64,000 nucleotides of DNA from Bryobacterales bacterium (GTDB lineage Bacteria; Acidobacteriota; Terriglobia; Bryobacterales; Bryobacteraceae): positions 62,001 through 126,000 of the forward strand of contig PNAJ01000057.1 in the NCBI GenBank assembly GCA_003170295.1. The letters run 5' to 3'. A model generated the notes under the pieces. It worked only from the letters and a program-made list of their open reading frames with translations. It had not been told where the DNA came from and did not search any database. Made by a program: the position numbers and the translations under genes. Positions 28,835 through 39,900 of the stretch are shown here, piece after piece. The first letter of the stretch is position 1. Every line of letters starts with the position of its first letter.

Positions 28835-31155
28835 AGATCTTGTTGCTGGTCATGTGCGCGGCGGTTTGCTTCGCGCAGGAAACGTTTCCGGGCTCGGCCA
28901 CGCTTGACGCGGCTGTCGATCAGGCGGTTCGCGATGGACTGATTCCTGGGGCCGTGCTGATTGTCGGGCACGACGGAAAAATCCTTCATCGCAAGGCCTA
29001 CGGGAATCGCGCGCTGGTGCCCGAGCGCGAGGCGATGACGCTCGATACCATTTTCGACGTCGCGTCGCTGACGAAGGTGATCGCGACAACTTCCGGCGCG
29101 ATGAAGATTTTCGAGGATGGAAAGCTGCGCCTGTCGGAGAGGGTCACCGATTATTTGCCAGAGTTTCAGGGCGCGAAGAGCGACATCACGATTCGCGATT
29201 TGATGACTCATTTTTCCGGTTTTAAGCCCGATTTTGACCTCGATTCGGCCCTTAACAGCTACGATAAGGGCATTTATCGCGCGCTCATCGAAGAGCCGCA
29301 GAATCCGCCGGGCGTGCGATTCGTCTATAGCGACACCAATTTTATCCTGATGGGCGAGATTGTGCATCGCAAGAGCGGAAAAACGCTCGACGAGTTCACG
29401 CGCGATGAGATTTTCAATCCGCTGGGGATGGTCGATACACAGTTCAATCCTCCGGCATCGTTGCGCGGGCGCATTGCGCCGACTGAGGTCGATGCGGCGA
29501 CGGGCGCACCTTTTCGTGGCGTGGTACACGATCCGCGGGCGCGGCTGATGGGCGGCGTCGCGGGACATGCGGGACTTTTCTCGACCGCGGCGGATCTGTC
29601 GCGCTTCGCTGAGATGATGCTTGGGATGGGGACGCGCGATGGCGTGCGCGTGTTTTCGCCGCTCACGGTGCGCAAGTTTACTTCGCCCGAGACGCCGCCC
29701 GATCAGCCGGTGCTGCGCGGGCTGGGATGGGACATCGATTCTTCGTATTCGTCGAATCGCGGGGAATTGTTTCCGATCGGCTCCTATGGGCACACGGGGT
29801 TTACCGGGACGTCCATCTGGATCGATCCAACGACCAATTCCTACGTTATTCTGCTAACGAATTTCGTCCATCCCAAAGCGGGGAAGAGTCTCACCGCGTT
29901 TCGCTCGCGGATCGCAACGATTGCGGCGGCGGCGATCGGAGTGGACGCGCCGGGTGTCAGCGTCGTTGGATATAACGAGACGCTAGCGGGTCCCGGAGTT
30001 CGGCGGATGATCGCTCCAAATCATCGGGTGCTGACCGGGCTCGACGTGCTGGAGCAAGACAATTTCGCGGCGTTGAAGGGCAAACGGATCGGGCTGATCA
30101 CCAATCACACTGGCTTCGATCAGAGCGGCCGCCGCAACGTCGATGCGATGCGAGACGCCGGTGTGAAAGTCACAGCGCTGTTTTCCCCGGAACACGGGCT
30201 CACGGGTAAAGAAGACCGGCCGGACGTTGCCGACCAAAAGGACGCGGCGACGGGATTGCCGGTCTGGAGCCTGCACTACAACGGGCGCTATCGCATGACG
30301 CCGGAGATGATCCATGACGTTGACGCGCTGGTCTTCGATATTCAGGACGTCGGGGCGCGGTTCTACACGTATTCGTGTACCATGCTTTACGCGCTCGAAG
30401 GAGCGGCGAAGGCGGGACTGCCTTTCTATCTTCTCGACCGACCGAATCCGATCACGGGGACGCATGTGGAGGGACCGTCGCTCGACGACGATCTGCAAAG
30501 TTTCGTGGGATGTTACGCCATCCCGATCCGTCACGGCTTGACGCTGGGCGAATTAGCGACGATGGCGAATGGCGAGAGAAAATTCAACGCGGATTTACAC
30601 ATTATTAAGGTAAAGAACTGGTCGCGGGGGGATTGGTTCGATTCCACGGGCCTGACCTGGGTCGACCTGTCGCCGAATATGCGCAGCCTGAATGCCGCCA
30701 CCCTTTATGAGGGCGTGGCGATGCTCGAAGCGGCGAAGGGTTATTCGGTGGGCCGCGGCACGGATTCGCCGTTTGAACAAATCGGCGCCGAATGGATTCG
30801 GGGAGCGGAGCTGGCCCGTTTCCTGAACGAGCGGTCCATTCCCGGCGTGCGGGTATATGCGACTCGCTTTACGCCGAGCGGTCCACCGCTAAAGGACCGG
30901 CCACTGGAAGGTGTTCGTTTCGTTATCGTGAATCGCGAGCAGTTTTCGTCGGTTCGGCTCGGACTGGAGATCGCTTATGCGCTGGGAAAGCTGTACCCCG
31001 GAAAGATCGACGTCGAGTCGTGCCGGAAGCTGATTGGCAACAGAAAGGTAATAGATTCGATCAAATCCGGCGAGGGTCCACGGTCGATCGAGCAGCGAAT
31101 CGAGGAAGAAATACGGGCGTTCGAGGAGCGCCGCCGCCCATATTTGCTCTACTAG
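28831..31155 (+). CDS. fusion of serine beta-lactamase-like hydrolase and DUF1343 (NamZ-type exo-beta-N-acetylmuramidase) domains
   Basis: N-terminal SLTKV (SxxK) and YSDTN beta-lactamase motifs; C-terminal GLITNHTGFDQSGRRN, LFSPEHGLTG, FDIQDVGARFYTY, GLPFYLLDRPNPITG DUF1343 motifs. Confidence 0.9.
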   Translation: MKILLLVMCAAVCFAQETFPGSATLDAAVDQAVRDGLIPGAVLIVGHDGKILHRKAYGNRALVPEREAMTLDTIFDVASLTKVIATTSGAMKIFEDGKLRLSERVTDYLPEFQGAKSDITIRDLMTHFSGFKPDFDLDSALNSYDKGIYRALIEEPQNPPGVRFVYSDTNFILMGEIVHRKSGKTLDEFTRDEIFNPLGMVDTQFNPPASLRGRIAPTEVDAATGAPFRGVVHDPRARLMGGVAGHAGLFSTAADLSRFAEMMLGMGTRDGVRVFSPLTVRKFTSPETPPDQPVLRGLGWDIDSSYSSNRGELFPIGSYGHTGFTGTSIWIDPTTNSYVILLTNFVHPKAGKSLTAFRSRIATIAAAAIGVDAPGVSVVGYNETLAGPGVRRMIAPNHRVLTGLDVLEQDNFAALKGKRIGLITNHTGFDQSGRRNVDAMRDAGVKVTALFSPEHGLTGKEDRPDVADQKDAATGLPVWSLHYNGRYRMTPEMIHDVDALVFDIQDVGARFYTYSCTMLYALEGAAKAGLPFYLLDRPNPITGTHVEGPSLDDDLQSFVGCYAIPIRHGLTLGELATMANGERKFNADLHIIKVKNWSRGDWFDSTGLTWVDLSPNMRSLNAATLYEGVAMLEAAKGYSVGRGTDSPFEQIGAEWIRGAELARFLNERSIPGVRVYATRFTPSGPPLKDRPLEGVRFVIVNREQFSSVRLGLEIAYALGKLYPGKIDVESCRKLIGNRKVIDSIKSGEGPRSIEQRIEEEIRAFEERRRPYLLY

Positions 31156-31163
31156 ATTGAGAG

Positions 31164-31190
31164 AACGGCGTTAAGTGCATTAACGTCGTT
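31164..31190. terminator. 11-bp stem-loop downstream of 31155, possible terminator or operator
   Basis: AACGGCGTTAA-gtgca-TTAACGTCGTT (one G:U pair). Confidence 0.35.
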
Positions 31191-31322
31191 CCAATCCTAA
31201 ACAATTGGAATTTCAAGAACATGGGTAGGAAGGCCCTTGACACCGCAGCGGGGCTTGAGTCACAATTGCCTAGTTTTGCTTTCAGACTACTACTGCCTTG
31301 GTTCGCAGAAGGGGACTTAAGA

Positions 31323-34300
31323 ATGAAACGTATACTGCAACTCTGTCCGTTGCTTGGCGTTGCTCTGATTGCTTGTGCTCTCAGCCGCCCGGCGTTTGCA
31401 CAAGCCCCAGTGGGGACCATTTCGGGTGTGGTCGCCGATGAGAGCGGAGCCGTCATCCCAAATGCCAGCGTGAAGATTCGTAATAAGGCGACGGGTGCTG
31501 AGCGGGTTCTCATGTCCAGCGCCGACGGCAGTTTCAGCGCTCCGGCACTACCGGCCGCGGTATACGAAGTGCGCGTGGAGGTGAAGGGGTTCCGCACGGT
31601 GGTTCGCGAAGCCACGGTAGAAACTGGACTCACGACAACGGCGGACATCCGGCTCCCAGTCGGCCAAACTACGGAAGTCGTGAACGTCGAAGCGGCGACG
31701 GCGCAAATCGAATACGAGAAGCACGCGATCGATGGAGTCGTTACGCGGGAGCAGATTCAGGATCTTCCGCTCAACGGCCGCAGCTTTATGCAGTTAGCTT
31801 CGATCGAACCGGGCGTCACGGTGGGAACGGGCTCCACATCGCAGTACAACGCATTGGCTACGGTTTCGATTCTCGGCGGCTCGGCGGGATTTACAGCCAT
31901 CAGCGTCGACGGCGGCTCCATCCGCGATAACATCGAAAATTCGGGCGCCGCGATGAATTTTTCTCAGGAAGTAGTGCAGGAGTTCCAAGTATCTTCGGTG
32001 AATTTCGATCTCTCGACGGACATCACCAGTGTGGGTTCGGTGAACGTGGTGACCAGGAATGGGGGGAACCAATTTCACGGCGCTGGATATTTCTATTTCC
32101 GGGATCACAACATGGCGGCCTATCCGAGCCTGGTCCGCAACCCTCTTGCTTTAGATCCATTTTTCGCGCGGCGCAACCCGGGGTTCTGGGTAGGCGGGCC
32201 GATCGTGAAGGACAAGCTCTTCTTCTTCTTCAACTACGAGTACATGAACCAGGTGCAGAACTACAGCGTGGTCCCGAACCTGCCGTCTGTCGCGGGTCTC
32301 CTGGGGAATTTTGGCAGCCCTTACATAGGCAAGACGCTCAGTTTACGGCTAGATTACAGGCTCAATTCAAAAACCACTCTCTTTGCCCGTTACTCGCATG
32401 ACGGGAACTCTGGTTTTGGTCCAAACGGCGGAGCTGTGCTGCCTTCCAGTTGGCTGGTGAACAAGAACTGGAGCGACCAAAGCGTCTTGGGAGTCACGTC
32501 TCTGTTAAAACCGTCGCTAGTGAACGATTTCCGGTTCAGCTACGCCTTCTGGAGCAATCGCAATCTTTTCCCGAACTCTTCCAATTGCGCGGGTTGCCTG
32601 GGCCTGGGTGGCCCGCAGATCCAGTTTGCAGGCGTATCGAGCAACTTTCAGGTGGGCGACACATCGAACGCAACGCAAGGGCGCGATCTGCGGCGCTTCA
32701 CCTGGCAAGACAGCGCGACCTGGCAGAAGGGCTCCCATCGGATGAAGTTCGGCGGGTTGTGGGAATATGCGCCCGGTTCGGGATTCTGGGGCTATTGCGA
32801 TCCCTCCTGCGTGCAGGTATTCTCTCCAGAGTCTTTGGCTGGATATGGATTGACACCACTTATCCCTTTGTTTTTCCCGAACCTGCCCAAGACGATTACC
32901 ACCAACGCAGATCTGTTGAATCTGCCGTTCGCAGGGTCGGCAGTGGGAATTGGCGACCCCAGCCAGCCTCCTCCGTATAATGTCGATAAAGCAAAGATCA
33001 ATGATCGCGCGCGCATCTATTTCCAGGACACTTGGAAGATTACGCCGAAGTTTACGTTTAACTATGGCCTTGCCTGGGAATATGAGAGCAATTTATTCAA
33101 CGAGGATCTGCCGAAGCCGGCCTACCTGGCTCCGCTCTACGGCAGTGATCTGCGTGCTACGCAAGGACTTACGTCGCACTTTTCTCCGCTGCTCGGTTTT
33201 GCCTGGAACGTAGGGCACGACAACAAGACTGTCATTCGAGGCGGCGCTGGAAAATACTACGAGACGCAGCAACTGTACAAGCGCTTGCAGGAGCGCTCCG
33301 AGATTGGCCCAGTCGGGAACGGACGCATCTTGTATCCTTACACTGGCTATACCAACATATTTCCTGGAATTATTAATGTCGGGGTCACCGCTGCCGTTTA
33401 CGCGCAGACGGGGAAGCTGAATCCAGTGATTATTCCGGTGGGCGCTCCGATCCCGGCAAGCGCTATCACTACGTTGACTCTCGGCCAATACGAACAAATC
33501 CAGGCGCAGCAGACGCCGGCAATTGCCGCCAGCCTGGCGACTCCAGTTCCTGGACTAACGCCGATTGCTGTGGCCAAGTCAGGCGATGCTATCTACGGGC
33601 TGCACTTTCCGGTGCAGGATTCCTACCACATGTCGATCGGCGTCCAGCGCGAACTGCGGAGGGATCTGGTGTTGAACGTCGACTTCGTGCGTCGCGTCTT
33701 CCTCAACCTGGAGTACGGCGATTTGGATATGAACCGGTACAACCGCCGTATCAACGGCGTTCAAACGCCGGTGATCCCGATTTGTACAGGCACGCAGTCC
33801 AAGGACCCGGCCGCGGAGTGCTCGACCGGCAGTATCAACTTTTGGCAATCGGGTGCGCGCAGCACCTATACGGCGCTGCTGGTCAAGGCGGATAAGCGGT
33901 TCGCCCATCGCTATCAGTTCACGGCCTCTTACGCCCTACAAAACCAGATGGGCCTGAACGGCATCGAAAACTACGACAACTTTGACTCGACCTGGGGTCC
34001 GCAGGGTTCGCGTCACATTCTGCACATCGTCGGGACGGTACAGCTGCCGTGGGGATTCTCGATCGGCGCGGTCTCGGCGACATCCAGCAAGGGGCCGGTC
34101 ATGCCGGTGGTCGGCGGCATCGATATCAGCGGCAGCGGAGCAGGCTCAACGCCCCTGCCGGGGCTGTCCTACAATTGCTTGAACCGCGGCTGCGGGGTGA
34201 GCGACTTGCAGGCAGCGGTAACCAACTGGGATTCCACCTATGCGGGCAAGCTGGATTCCACCGGCAAGAAAATTCCGACACTCACACTACCCTCGAACTA

Positions 34301-34541
34301 CAACCTTGGCCGGACGTTCAATTCCCAGGATCTGCGGTTAACGAAAGCGTTCACATATCATGAGCGCTACAAACTGAATATCTTTGGCGAGATGTTCAAC
34401 GTATTCAATTTCGCGAACTACAGTGGCTATACTTTCGATCCAAGCTCCGCCGCATTCGGCCAGCAGACCCAGCGCGTGAGCCAGGTGTTCGGTTCGGGCG
34501 GTCCTCGCGCGGTGCAGGTCGGAGCACGAGTTAGTTTCTAG
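31323..34541 (+). CDS. carboxypeptidase-regulatory-like/TonB-dependent outer membrane protein
   Basis: Signal peptide from ATG 31323, GTISGVVADESGAVIPNASVKI, plug-like DLPLNGRSFMQLASIEPGV, C-terminal barrel ending in F. Confidence 0.88.
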   Translation: MKRILQLCPLLGVALIACALSRPAFAQAPVGTISGVVADESGAVIPNASVKIRNKATGAERVLMSSADGSFSAPALPAAVYEVRVEVKGFRTVVREATVETGLTTTADIRLPVGQTTEVVNVEAATAQIEYEKHAIDGVVTREQIQDLPLNGRSFMQLASIEPGVTVGTGSTSQYNALATVSILGGSAGFTAISVDGGSIRDNIENSGAAMNFSQEVVQEFQVSSVNFDLSTDITSVGSVNVVTRNGGNQFHGAGYFYFRDHNMAAYPSLVRNPLALDPFFARRNPGFWVGGPIVKDKLFFFFNYEYMNQVQNYSVVPNLPSVAGLLGNFGSPYIGKTLSLRLDYRLNSKTTLFARYSHDGNSGFGPNGGAVLPSSWLVNKNWSDQSVLGVTSLLKPSLVNDFRFSYAFWSNRNLFPNSSNCAGCLGLGGPQIQFAGVSSNFQVGDTSNATQGRDLRRFTWQDSATWQKGSHRMKFGGLWEYAPGSGFWGYCDPSCVQVFSPESLAGYGLTPLIPLFFPNLPKTITTNADLLNLPFAGSAVGIGDPSQPPPYNVDKAKINDRARIYFQDTWKITPKFTFNYGLAWEYESNLFNEDLPKPAYLAPLYGSDLRATQGLTSHFSPLLGFAWNVGHDNKTVIRGGAGKYYETQQLYKRLQERSEIGPVGNGRILYPYTGYTNIFPGIINVGVTAAVYAQTGKLNPVIIPVGAPIPASAITTLTLGQYEQIQAQQTPAIAASLATPVPGLTPIAVAKSGDAIYGLHFPVQDSYHMSIGVQRELRRDLVLNVDFVRRVFLNLEYGDLDMNRYNRRINGVQTPVIPICTGTQSKDPAAECSTGSINFWQSGARSTYTALLVKADKRFAHRYQFTASYALQNQMGLNGIENYDNFDSTWGPQGSRHILHIVGTVQLPWGFSIGAVSATSSKGPVMPVVGGIDISGSGAGSTPLPGLSYNCLNRGCGVSDLQAAVTNWDSTYAGKLDSTGKKIPTLTLPSNYNLGRTFNSQDLRLTKAFTYHERYKLNIFGEMFNVFNFANYSGYTFDPSSAAFGQQTQRVSQVFGSGGPRAVQVGARVSF

Positions 34542-35719
34542 ACAATATTCATTCGCTTCGCCACTCGCGTGAGAATCTCGATCGCACGTTCGAGAATCTC
34601 ACGTGAGTGAGTCGCGGTGACGATGGTCCGCACACGAGCTTTTCCTTCCGCGACGGTCGGGAAGCCTATGCCCGTCGCGAAGAGTCCTTCCTCAAACAGC
34701 GCTCGCGAAAATGCGTGGGCGGTGGCCGCTTCACCCACCATGATGGGAGTAATCGGCGTCTCGCTGCGGCCGGTGGAGAATCCGTTCGCGCGCAACCCTT
34801 CCTGAAAGAGGCGGGTGTTGGTCCAGAGTTGCTCGATCCGCTCCGGCTCTTGCTCCATTATGTCGAATGCGGCGAGACAGGCGGCTGGAACCGCGGGCGG
34901 ATGCGATGTCGAGAAGAGAAACGGCCGTGCCCGATGATAAAGAAAATCGATCAGGTCGCGGCTTCCGCAAACGTAGCCTCCGAGCACGCCCACCGCTTTC
35001 GAAAGAGTCCCCACCTGTACGTCGACACGCCCGTGAAGATGAAAATGATCGACCGTGCCGCGGCCATTTCGCCCGAGGACACCGGAGGAATGGGCATCGT
35101 CGACCATCATGATCGCGCCGTGCCGCTCCGCCAATTCCGTTAGTTTGTCGAGCGGCCCGATATCTCCGTCCATCGAAAACACGCCATCCGTAATCAGCAG
35201 TTTTCGGCCCGCGACGCCATCGAGCGCTTCAAGTTTTTCCTCGGCATGCGCGACGTCGCGATGCCGGAAAACATGAATCTTCGCGCGCGAGAGGCGGCAG
35301 CCATCGATGATGCTGGCGTGATTCAGTTCGTCGGAGATGATATGATCCTCCGCGCCGAGCAGGGCGGAGACGGTTCCTGCATTGGCGGCGAATCCGGATT
35401 GAAAAACGACGCACGCTTCCACATTTTTGAAAGCAGCGATCCGGCGCTCCAGTTCCAGATGCAGGCTCATGGTGCCGGAGATGGATCGCACCGCTCCCGA
35501 GCCCGCGCCATAACGTCTGGTCGCCTCGATCGCCGCTTCGACGAGCTTGGGATGATTCGCGAGCCCGAGATAATTGTTCGAGGCCAGGTTGATGACCTCT
35601 CTGCCGTCGAACTTCGCGATGGGCTCGCAGGGCGACTCCAGTTCGCGGAGCCGCTGAAAGGTCCCAGCCTTGCGCCAGCTATCGAGTTGTTCAGTGAGGT
35701 ATTGGAGGGCATCCGACAT
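34538..35719 (-). CDS. kbl: glycine C-acetyltransferase / AONS-family PLP enzyme
   Basis: NLASNNYLGLANHPKLVEAA, VDDAHSSGVLGRNGRGT, GTLSKAVGVLGGYVCG. Confidence 0.88.
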   Translation of the reverse strand: MSDALQYLTEQLDSWRKAGTFQRLRELESPCEPIAKFDGREVINLASNNYLGLANHPKLVEAAIEATRRYGAGSGAVRSISGTMSLHLELERRIAAFKNVEACVVFQSGFAANAGTVSALLGAEDHIISDELNHASIIDGCRLSRAKIHVFRHRDVAHAEEKLEALDGVAGRKLLITDGVFSMDGDIGPLDKLTELAERHGAIMMVDDAHSSGVLGRNGRGTVDHFHLHGRVDVQVGTLSKAVGVLGGYVCGSRDLIDFLYHRARPFLFSTSHPPAVPAACLAAFDIMEQEPERIEQLWTNTRLFQEGLRANGFSTGRSETPITPIMVGEAATAHAFSRALFEEGLFATGIGFPTVAEGKARVRTIVTATHSREILERAIEILTRVAKRMNIV

Positions 35720-35756
35720 GGAAGTTTTAGGATAAAGCATCTGCTAAAATTCGGCC

Positions 35757-36911
35757 ATGCAATCAATGGACACGCTCGATCCGCAGCATTTCACGACGGG
35801 CGAGTTCCTGTTCAACGACGTGAAGGCATACTCAGCGCTGGGCGAACACCGCACCGCGGGCAAAGCGGATCGCGACACGTCGGCGTGGCTCGTCAAACAG
35901 CTCGAGGCGTTCGGATTCACGTCGAAGCTGGTGCCGTTTCGCGTGCGCCAGTTCCAGCTCGATGCGGCGCGACTCACCGCGAACGGACGCTCGATTCCCT
36001 GTTTTCCCTTGTGGCTTCCTCGCGCGACCGGCTCCGAGCCGATCCGTGGTGCCATCGCGCGTGGCTCCATGAAGGATCGCATCGCGATCGTGCGTCTGCC
36101 GAAAGGAGGATCGATCACACCAGCGCACATCGCGGTCATTCAACCGCTAATCGAAGGAGGCGTCGCCGCGATCATCTGCGTGACTCCAAGCGAGTCCGGT
36201 GAATTGATCGCGCTCAACTCGACCGCCGACGCCGCGCCGTGGCCGGTGCCGATTGTGCTGGTGGGTCCAACGGAGGAGATGAATTTGCGTGGCGCGATCG
36301 AGGTGGCCATTTCTATTCAAGGCCGCGACGACCCCCGCGCCGAAGCGTTCTTGACCGTCGGCGAAATTGGAACGGGTAAAAGACGGATCTTGATCTCGAC
36401 ACCTTCGTCCGGATGGTTCCACTGCGCCGGAGAACGCGGCCCGGGTATCGCGATGTGGCTCGCGCTCGCGCGTTGGTCGAGCCATCGTGAATCGCCCGTC
36501 CGCTACACCTTCGTTGCATCGTCCGGGCACGAGCTCGGGGAGCAGGGAATGCACAGTTTCCTCGCTGGGCTGGCGCCGCGCCCCGATGAAGTGGATGTTT
36601 GGCTGCATTTAGGCGCGAGCATCGCCGCGCGAGGGTCGACCCGGCGCCTGATGACCAATCGTCGCGAATGGCTTCCGGTTTTTAGCCGTAATTTCGGGTC
36701 TATTGGCGATCTGCAACCCGAAATCACGGACACGCCGCCGGGCGAACTGGCGCAATTGACGAAGCTCGGATACCGTTGTTTCGGAATCGCCGGCGGACAT
36801 ACGCTTTTTCATTCGGCCGGCGACCTGCCATCCACCACCAGCGCTGCGATGCTCGAGCCAGTCGGGCAAGCGCTGCTGCGCACCATCGCCGATCTCGAAT
36901 CAAAGCTCTAG
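35757..36911 (+). CDS. M28-like peptidase-related protein
   Basis: Weak M28-like organisation (FVASSGHELGEQGMHSFL, HSAGDLPSTT), PA-like insert. Confidence 0.5.
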   Translation: MQSMDTLDPQHFTTGEFLFNDVKAYSALGEHRTAGKADRDTSAWLVKQLEAFGFTSKLVPFRVRQFQLDAARLTANGRSIPCFPLWLPRATGSEPIRGAIARGSMKDRIAIVRLPKGGSITPAHIAVIQPLIEGGVAAIICVTPSESGELIALNSTADAAPWPVPIVLVGPTEEMNLRGAIEVAISIQGRDDPRAEAFLTVGEIGTGKRRILISTPSSGWFHCAGERGPGIAMWLALARWSSHRESPVRYTFVASSGHELGEQGMHSFLAGLAPRPDEVDVWLHLGASIAARGSTRRLMTNRREWLPVFSRNFGSIGDLQPEITDTPPGELAQLTKLGYRCFGIAGGHTLFHSAGDLPSTTSAAMLEPVGQALLRTIADLESKL

Positions 36912-39900
36912 CAGGTAGGCGCGCCCCGGCATGTGCGTGAGTTGGCTGAGCGCAAATCCGTACCACTGCAGTTGCCGCTGATATCGCGCGCGCCGTTCCG
37001 ATGTATCCGCATCGGTCTTGAAATCGACGATAATCCACTGCTCATTTTCGACGAACGCCAGATCGATCACTCCTTCGAGCAGTCCGCCATCGCCGAGTTT
37101 TGCGACGAGCGGATACTCGCGATGACATCGCGTCGCGACCCGCGCGCGAGCGAGCAGCGGATGGGCGAGAGCGCTTTCGACGGCGGCAGTTGCGGCCTCT
37201 CGTTCGTCGCCGGGCGATCCCAGCAGCCGTGTATTCCATTCGGCAAGCCGCTGGATCGCGGCGCGGTCCGCATCGAGCGGAACATCGCGCATCATGTTGT
37301 GTGCCAGCGTTCCGAATCGCCGTCCTGCAGCCCTCCGCGCCGACTTCGCGACGGTCGCAATTTCGACGAGTATAAGATCGCCCGGCGGAACATCCAGCGC
37401 CTGGCTCGCGACGAACACTTGATATTCCTGACGGGAACCCGCCTCGATCACGCGGGCGCGCGACCCCTGCCATTCGCGATAGGTTTTGAGGCTTGCTCCG
37501 CCATCGTCGGCGAGGATCTCTTTCTGATGAAAACCGAACCCGCCCTCGACGTTCAGCATGAGCTTCGAAGGATCCCACCAGACGACTTCGTGTTCGCCGC
37601 GCTCGGGGCGAATGAGTCTCCCGGGCTTCACCGAGAACTCGCCCTCACGATCGTAGTCGAGCGGCCGTTGCAATACGCTCGCAGGGCCGAATTTTGGACA
37701 CCCGGGCGCAGGTTGCGACTTGCGCCAATCGCCGCGCGTCGGATAAATCGCCTTATTCAGTGGACTGAGCCAGCCGCCATTGGGGAACGGTTCATCTCCG
37801 ACCGCTGGAATCACAAGGAGATCGCGAGCGCGCGTCGCGGCGACGTATGCGACCCGGACTCCTTCGGCTTGTTCACGCGCGCTCTCCTCCGGCTCGTGAT
37901 CCACGAGTTCGCGCGGCGCGCATCGCAGCAGCCGCGTGGCGCAGAGGCGGCGCTCGCCGTCTACATATTGATCGGGCTCGCGCGCCGCGATGTTGGCCGT
38001 CAGGTCGGCAAGAATCACCACCGGGAACTCGAGTCCCTTCGCGCCGTGGACCGTCATCAGGCGCACGCCGTCGGAGTCCTCCTCCAGCACCGGCGCCTCC
38101 GCGGCGTCTTCCTTTTCCGCTTGCGCCGCCAACTCTTCCACGAATCCCCGAAACGAAATGCCTCCGGACATCTCATACGTTCGCGCCAGATCGGCAAGGC
38201 GGGCGACGTTCGCCAGTATCTGATTGCCACCCGGCCGCAGCACGAATCCCGCGTGCGCGCGCGTGGCTTCGAGTAACGCATTCACAGTGGCCGCGAACGA
38301 CCGGCGATTCCGCGCGCGATGCAATTCGGCCAGCAGCGCGAGCGCCTCCTCCACCTGCGCAAAATCCTCGTCCGTTAGTGCATCGCGAGCAGCAGCGCGC
38401 GTACCAAAAGGATGCAGCCGGCCGTGCTCGTGCCTGTAGCGCAGTAACACCTCGTCGCGAATCGCGAACAGCGAGCCCTTCAACGTTGCGAAGACACTCA
38501 GCTGATCATTAGGCCATTCGATTGCGGCCAGCCCGGCCCGCAGCGTCTCTATTTCCTCGCGCCGATGAAACGATTTGGACCCAGCCAACAGATGCGGCAA
38601 GCCGCGCGCCTCCAGAGCTCTTGCATATTCGCGCGTTAAATCCGATCCTGCCTGCGTACGGCGGCGAAACAAAACCGCGACATCGCGCGCTCGAAATCCC
38701 CACTGGCTCTGATTCACCAGCCAATCGATGAACGCGGCAATGGCATCGGGCAGGCACCGATTCACAGCTTCCTTTGCGAGGCGCGATTTATAGGGCCGCG
38801 GCACAGGCAGCACGATCACACTCGGCCGCCCTTCCGCATCATCCCGATGCTGTTCGAGCGGCGCCCAATCGGCCTGCCCGCTCTCGACATCGCCGGTCAT
38901 TTCTGTTTCAAACGCGGCGTTGACCAATTGTTGGATGTTTCGTACCGACCGGAAACTGCGCGTTAGCTTCACGAATCCAACGCCCCGATCGATCAGCGTG
39001 TCGCGCACCTTTCGGTACAGCACGATATCGGCGCGCCGGAACTTGTAGATCGATTGCTTCGGATCGCCCACCAGAAAAAGTTTTCCAGCCGCCGGCGTCA
39101 CCTGCCGCCAATCGGTTTCATGCCGGTCATCGGAGGCGAGCAGCAGAAGAATCTCCGCCTGCAGCGGATCGGTATCCTGAAATTCGTCGATAAACAAATG
39201 CGTAAATCGATCCTGCAGGTAGTGACGAACCTCGGCGTGATCGCGCACTAAATCCCGCACCGAAATCAGCAGATCCACGAAGTCGAGCTTACCGGCGCGC
39301 CGCTTCCGCTCGTTGTATTCTTCCACCAGCCCGCGCATCTCTTCGCGCAGCTCCACCGCCAGATCGGCGTCCGCGCGGCGCCGGAATTCCTCGATCCATC
39401 GGAGCAGTTCATCGCGGCGAAGAACTAACTCCTCGCGTCCAACTCCTCCTCCATACTCGCCCGAGCCCTTCTTTAGATCTCGCCGCAAGTCACGCCCAAG
39501 CTTGAGCAACAACCCTTCGAGCGCGTCATAATCGCCTCGACCCGCACTCTCCGCTTTTTCGATCCACCCCGCCAGGGCCCGCGCCGGAGCGAGGCCGCGA
39601 TACAGATTGTCGTTCACGCGCCGAGGCCGCGCACTCATGTCCGCCAGTTCGCGCACCATTCGCACCAGCGTCTTGATTTCTTCATCGCGGGAGAACGGTT
39701 CGCGCAGCCACGGTGCCGGATAATCGCGCCACTCGACCAGTTTTTTCCCGGCCCACTGCAGCTGTTCGATCGGCGGGGAATCGTCCCACGAATCGCGCCA
39801 GGCAAGTCTCTGAAACGCGCGCCGCAACCCCGGAGACGACTGCGCGAGGCCTTTTTCGAGCCACGCGCGAAACGACCGTTGATACAGGCGATGGCTCTCC

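Noticed and set aside
36933-38276. Long + strand ORF (447 aa) antisense to the AddA-like gene, and similar ORFs at 40823, 45066, 45246-type positions
   Set aside because: Shadow ORFs of high-GC coding sequence; translations are Arg/Pro/Ala-rich with no recognisable motifs, while the opposite strand encodes clear protein families.
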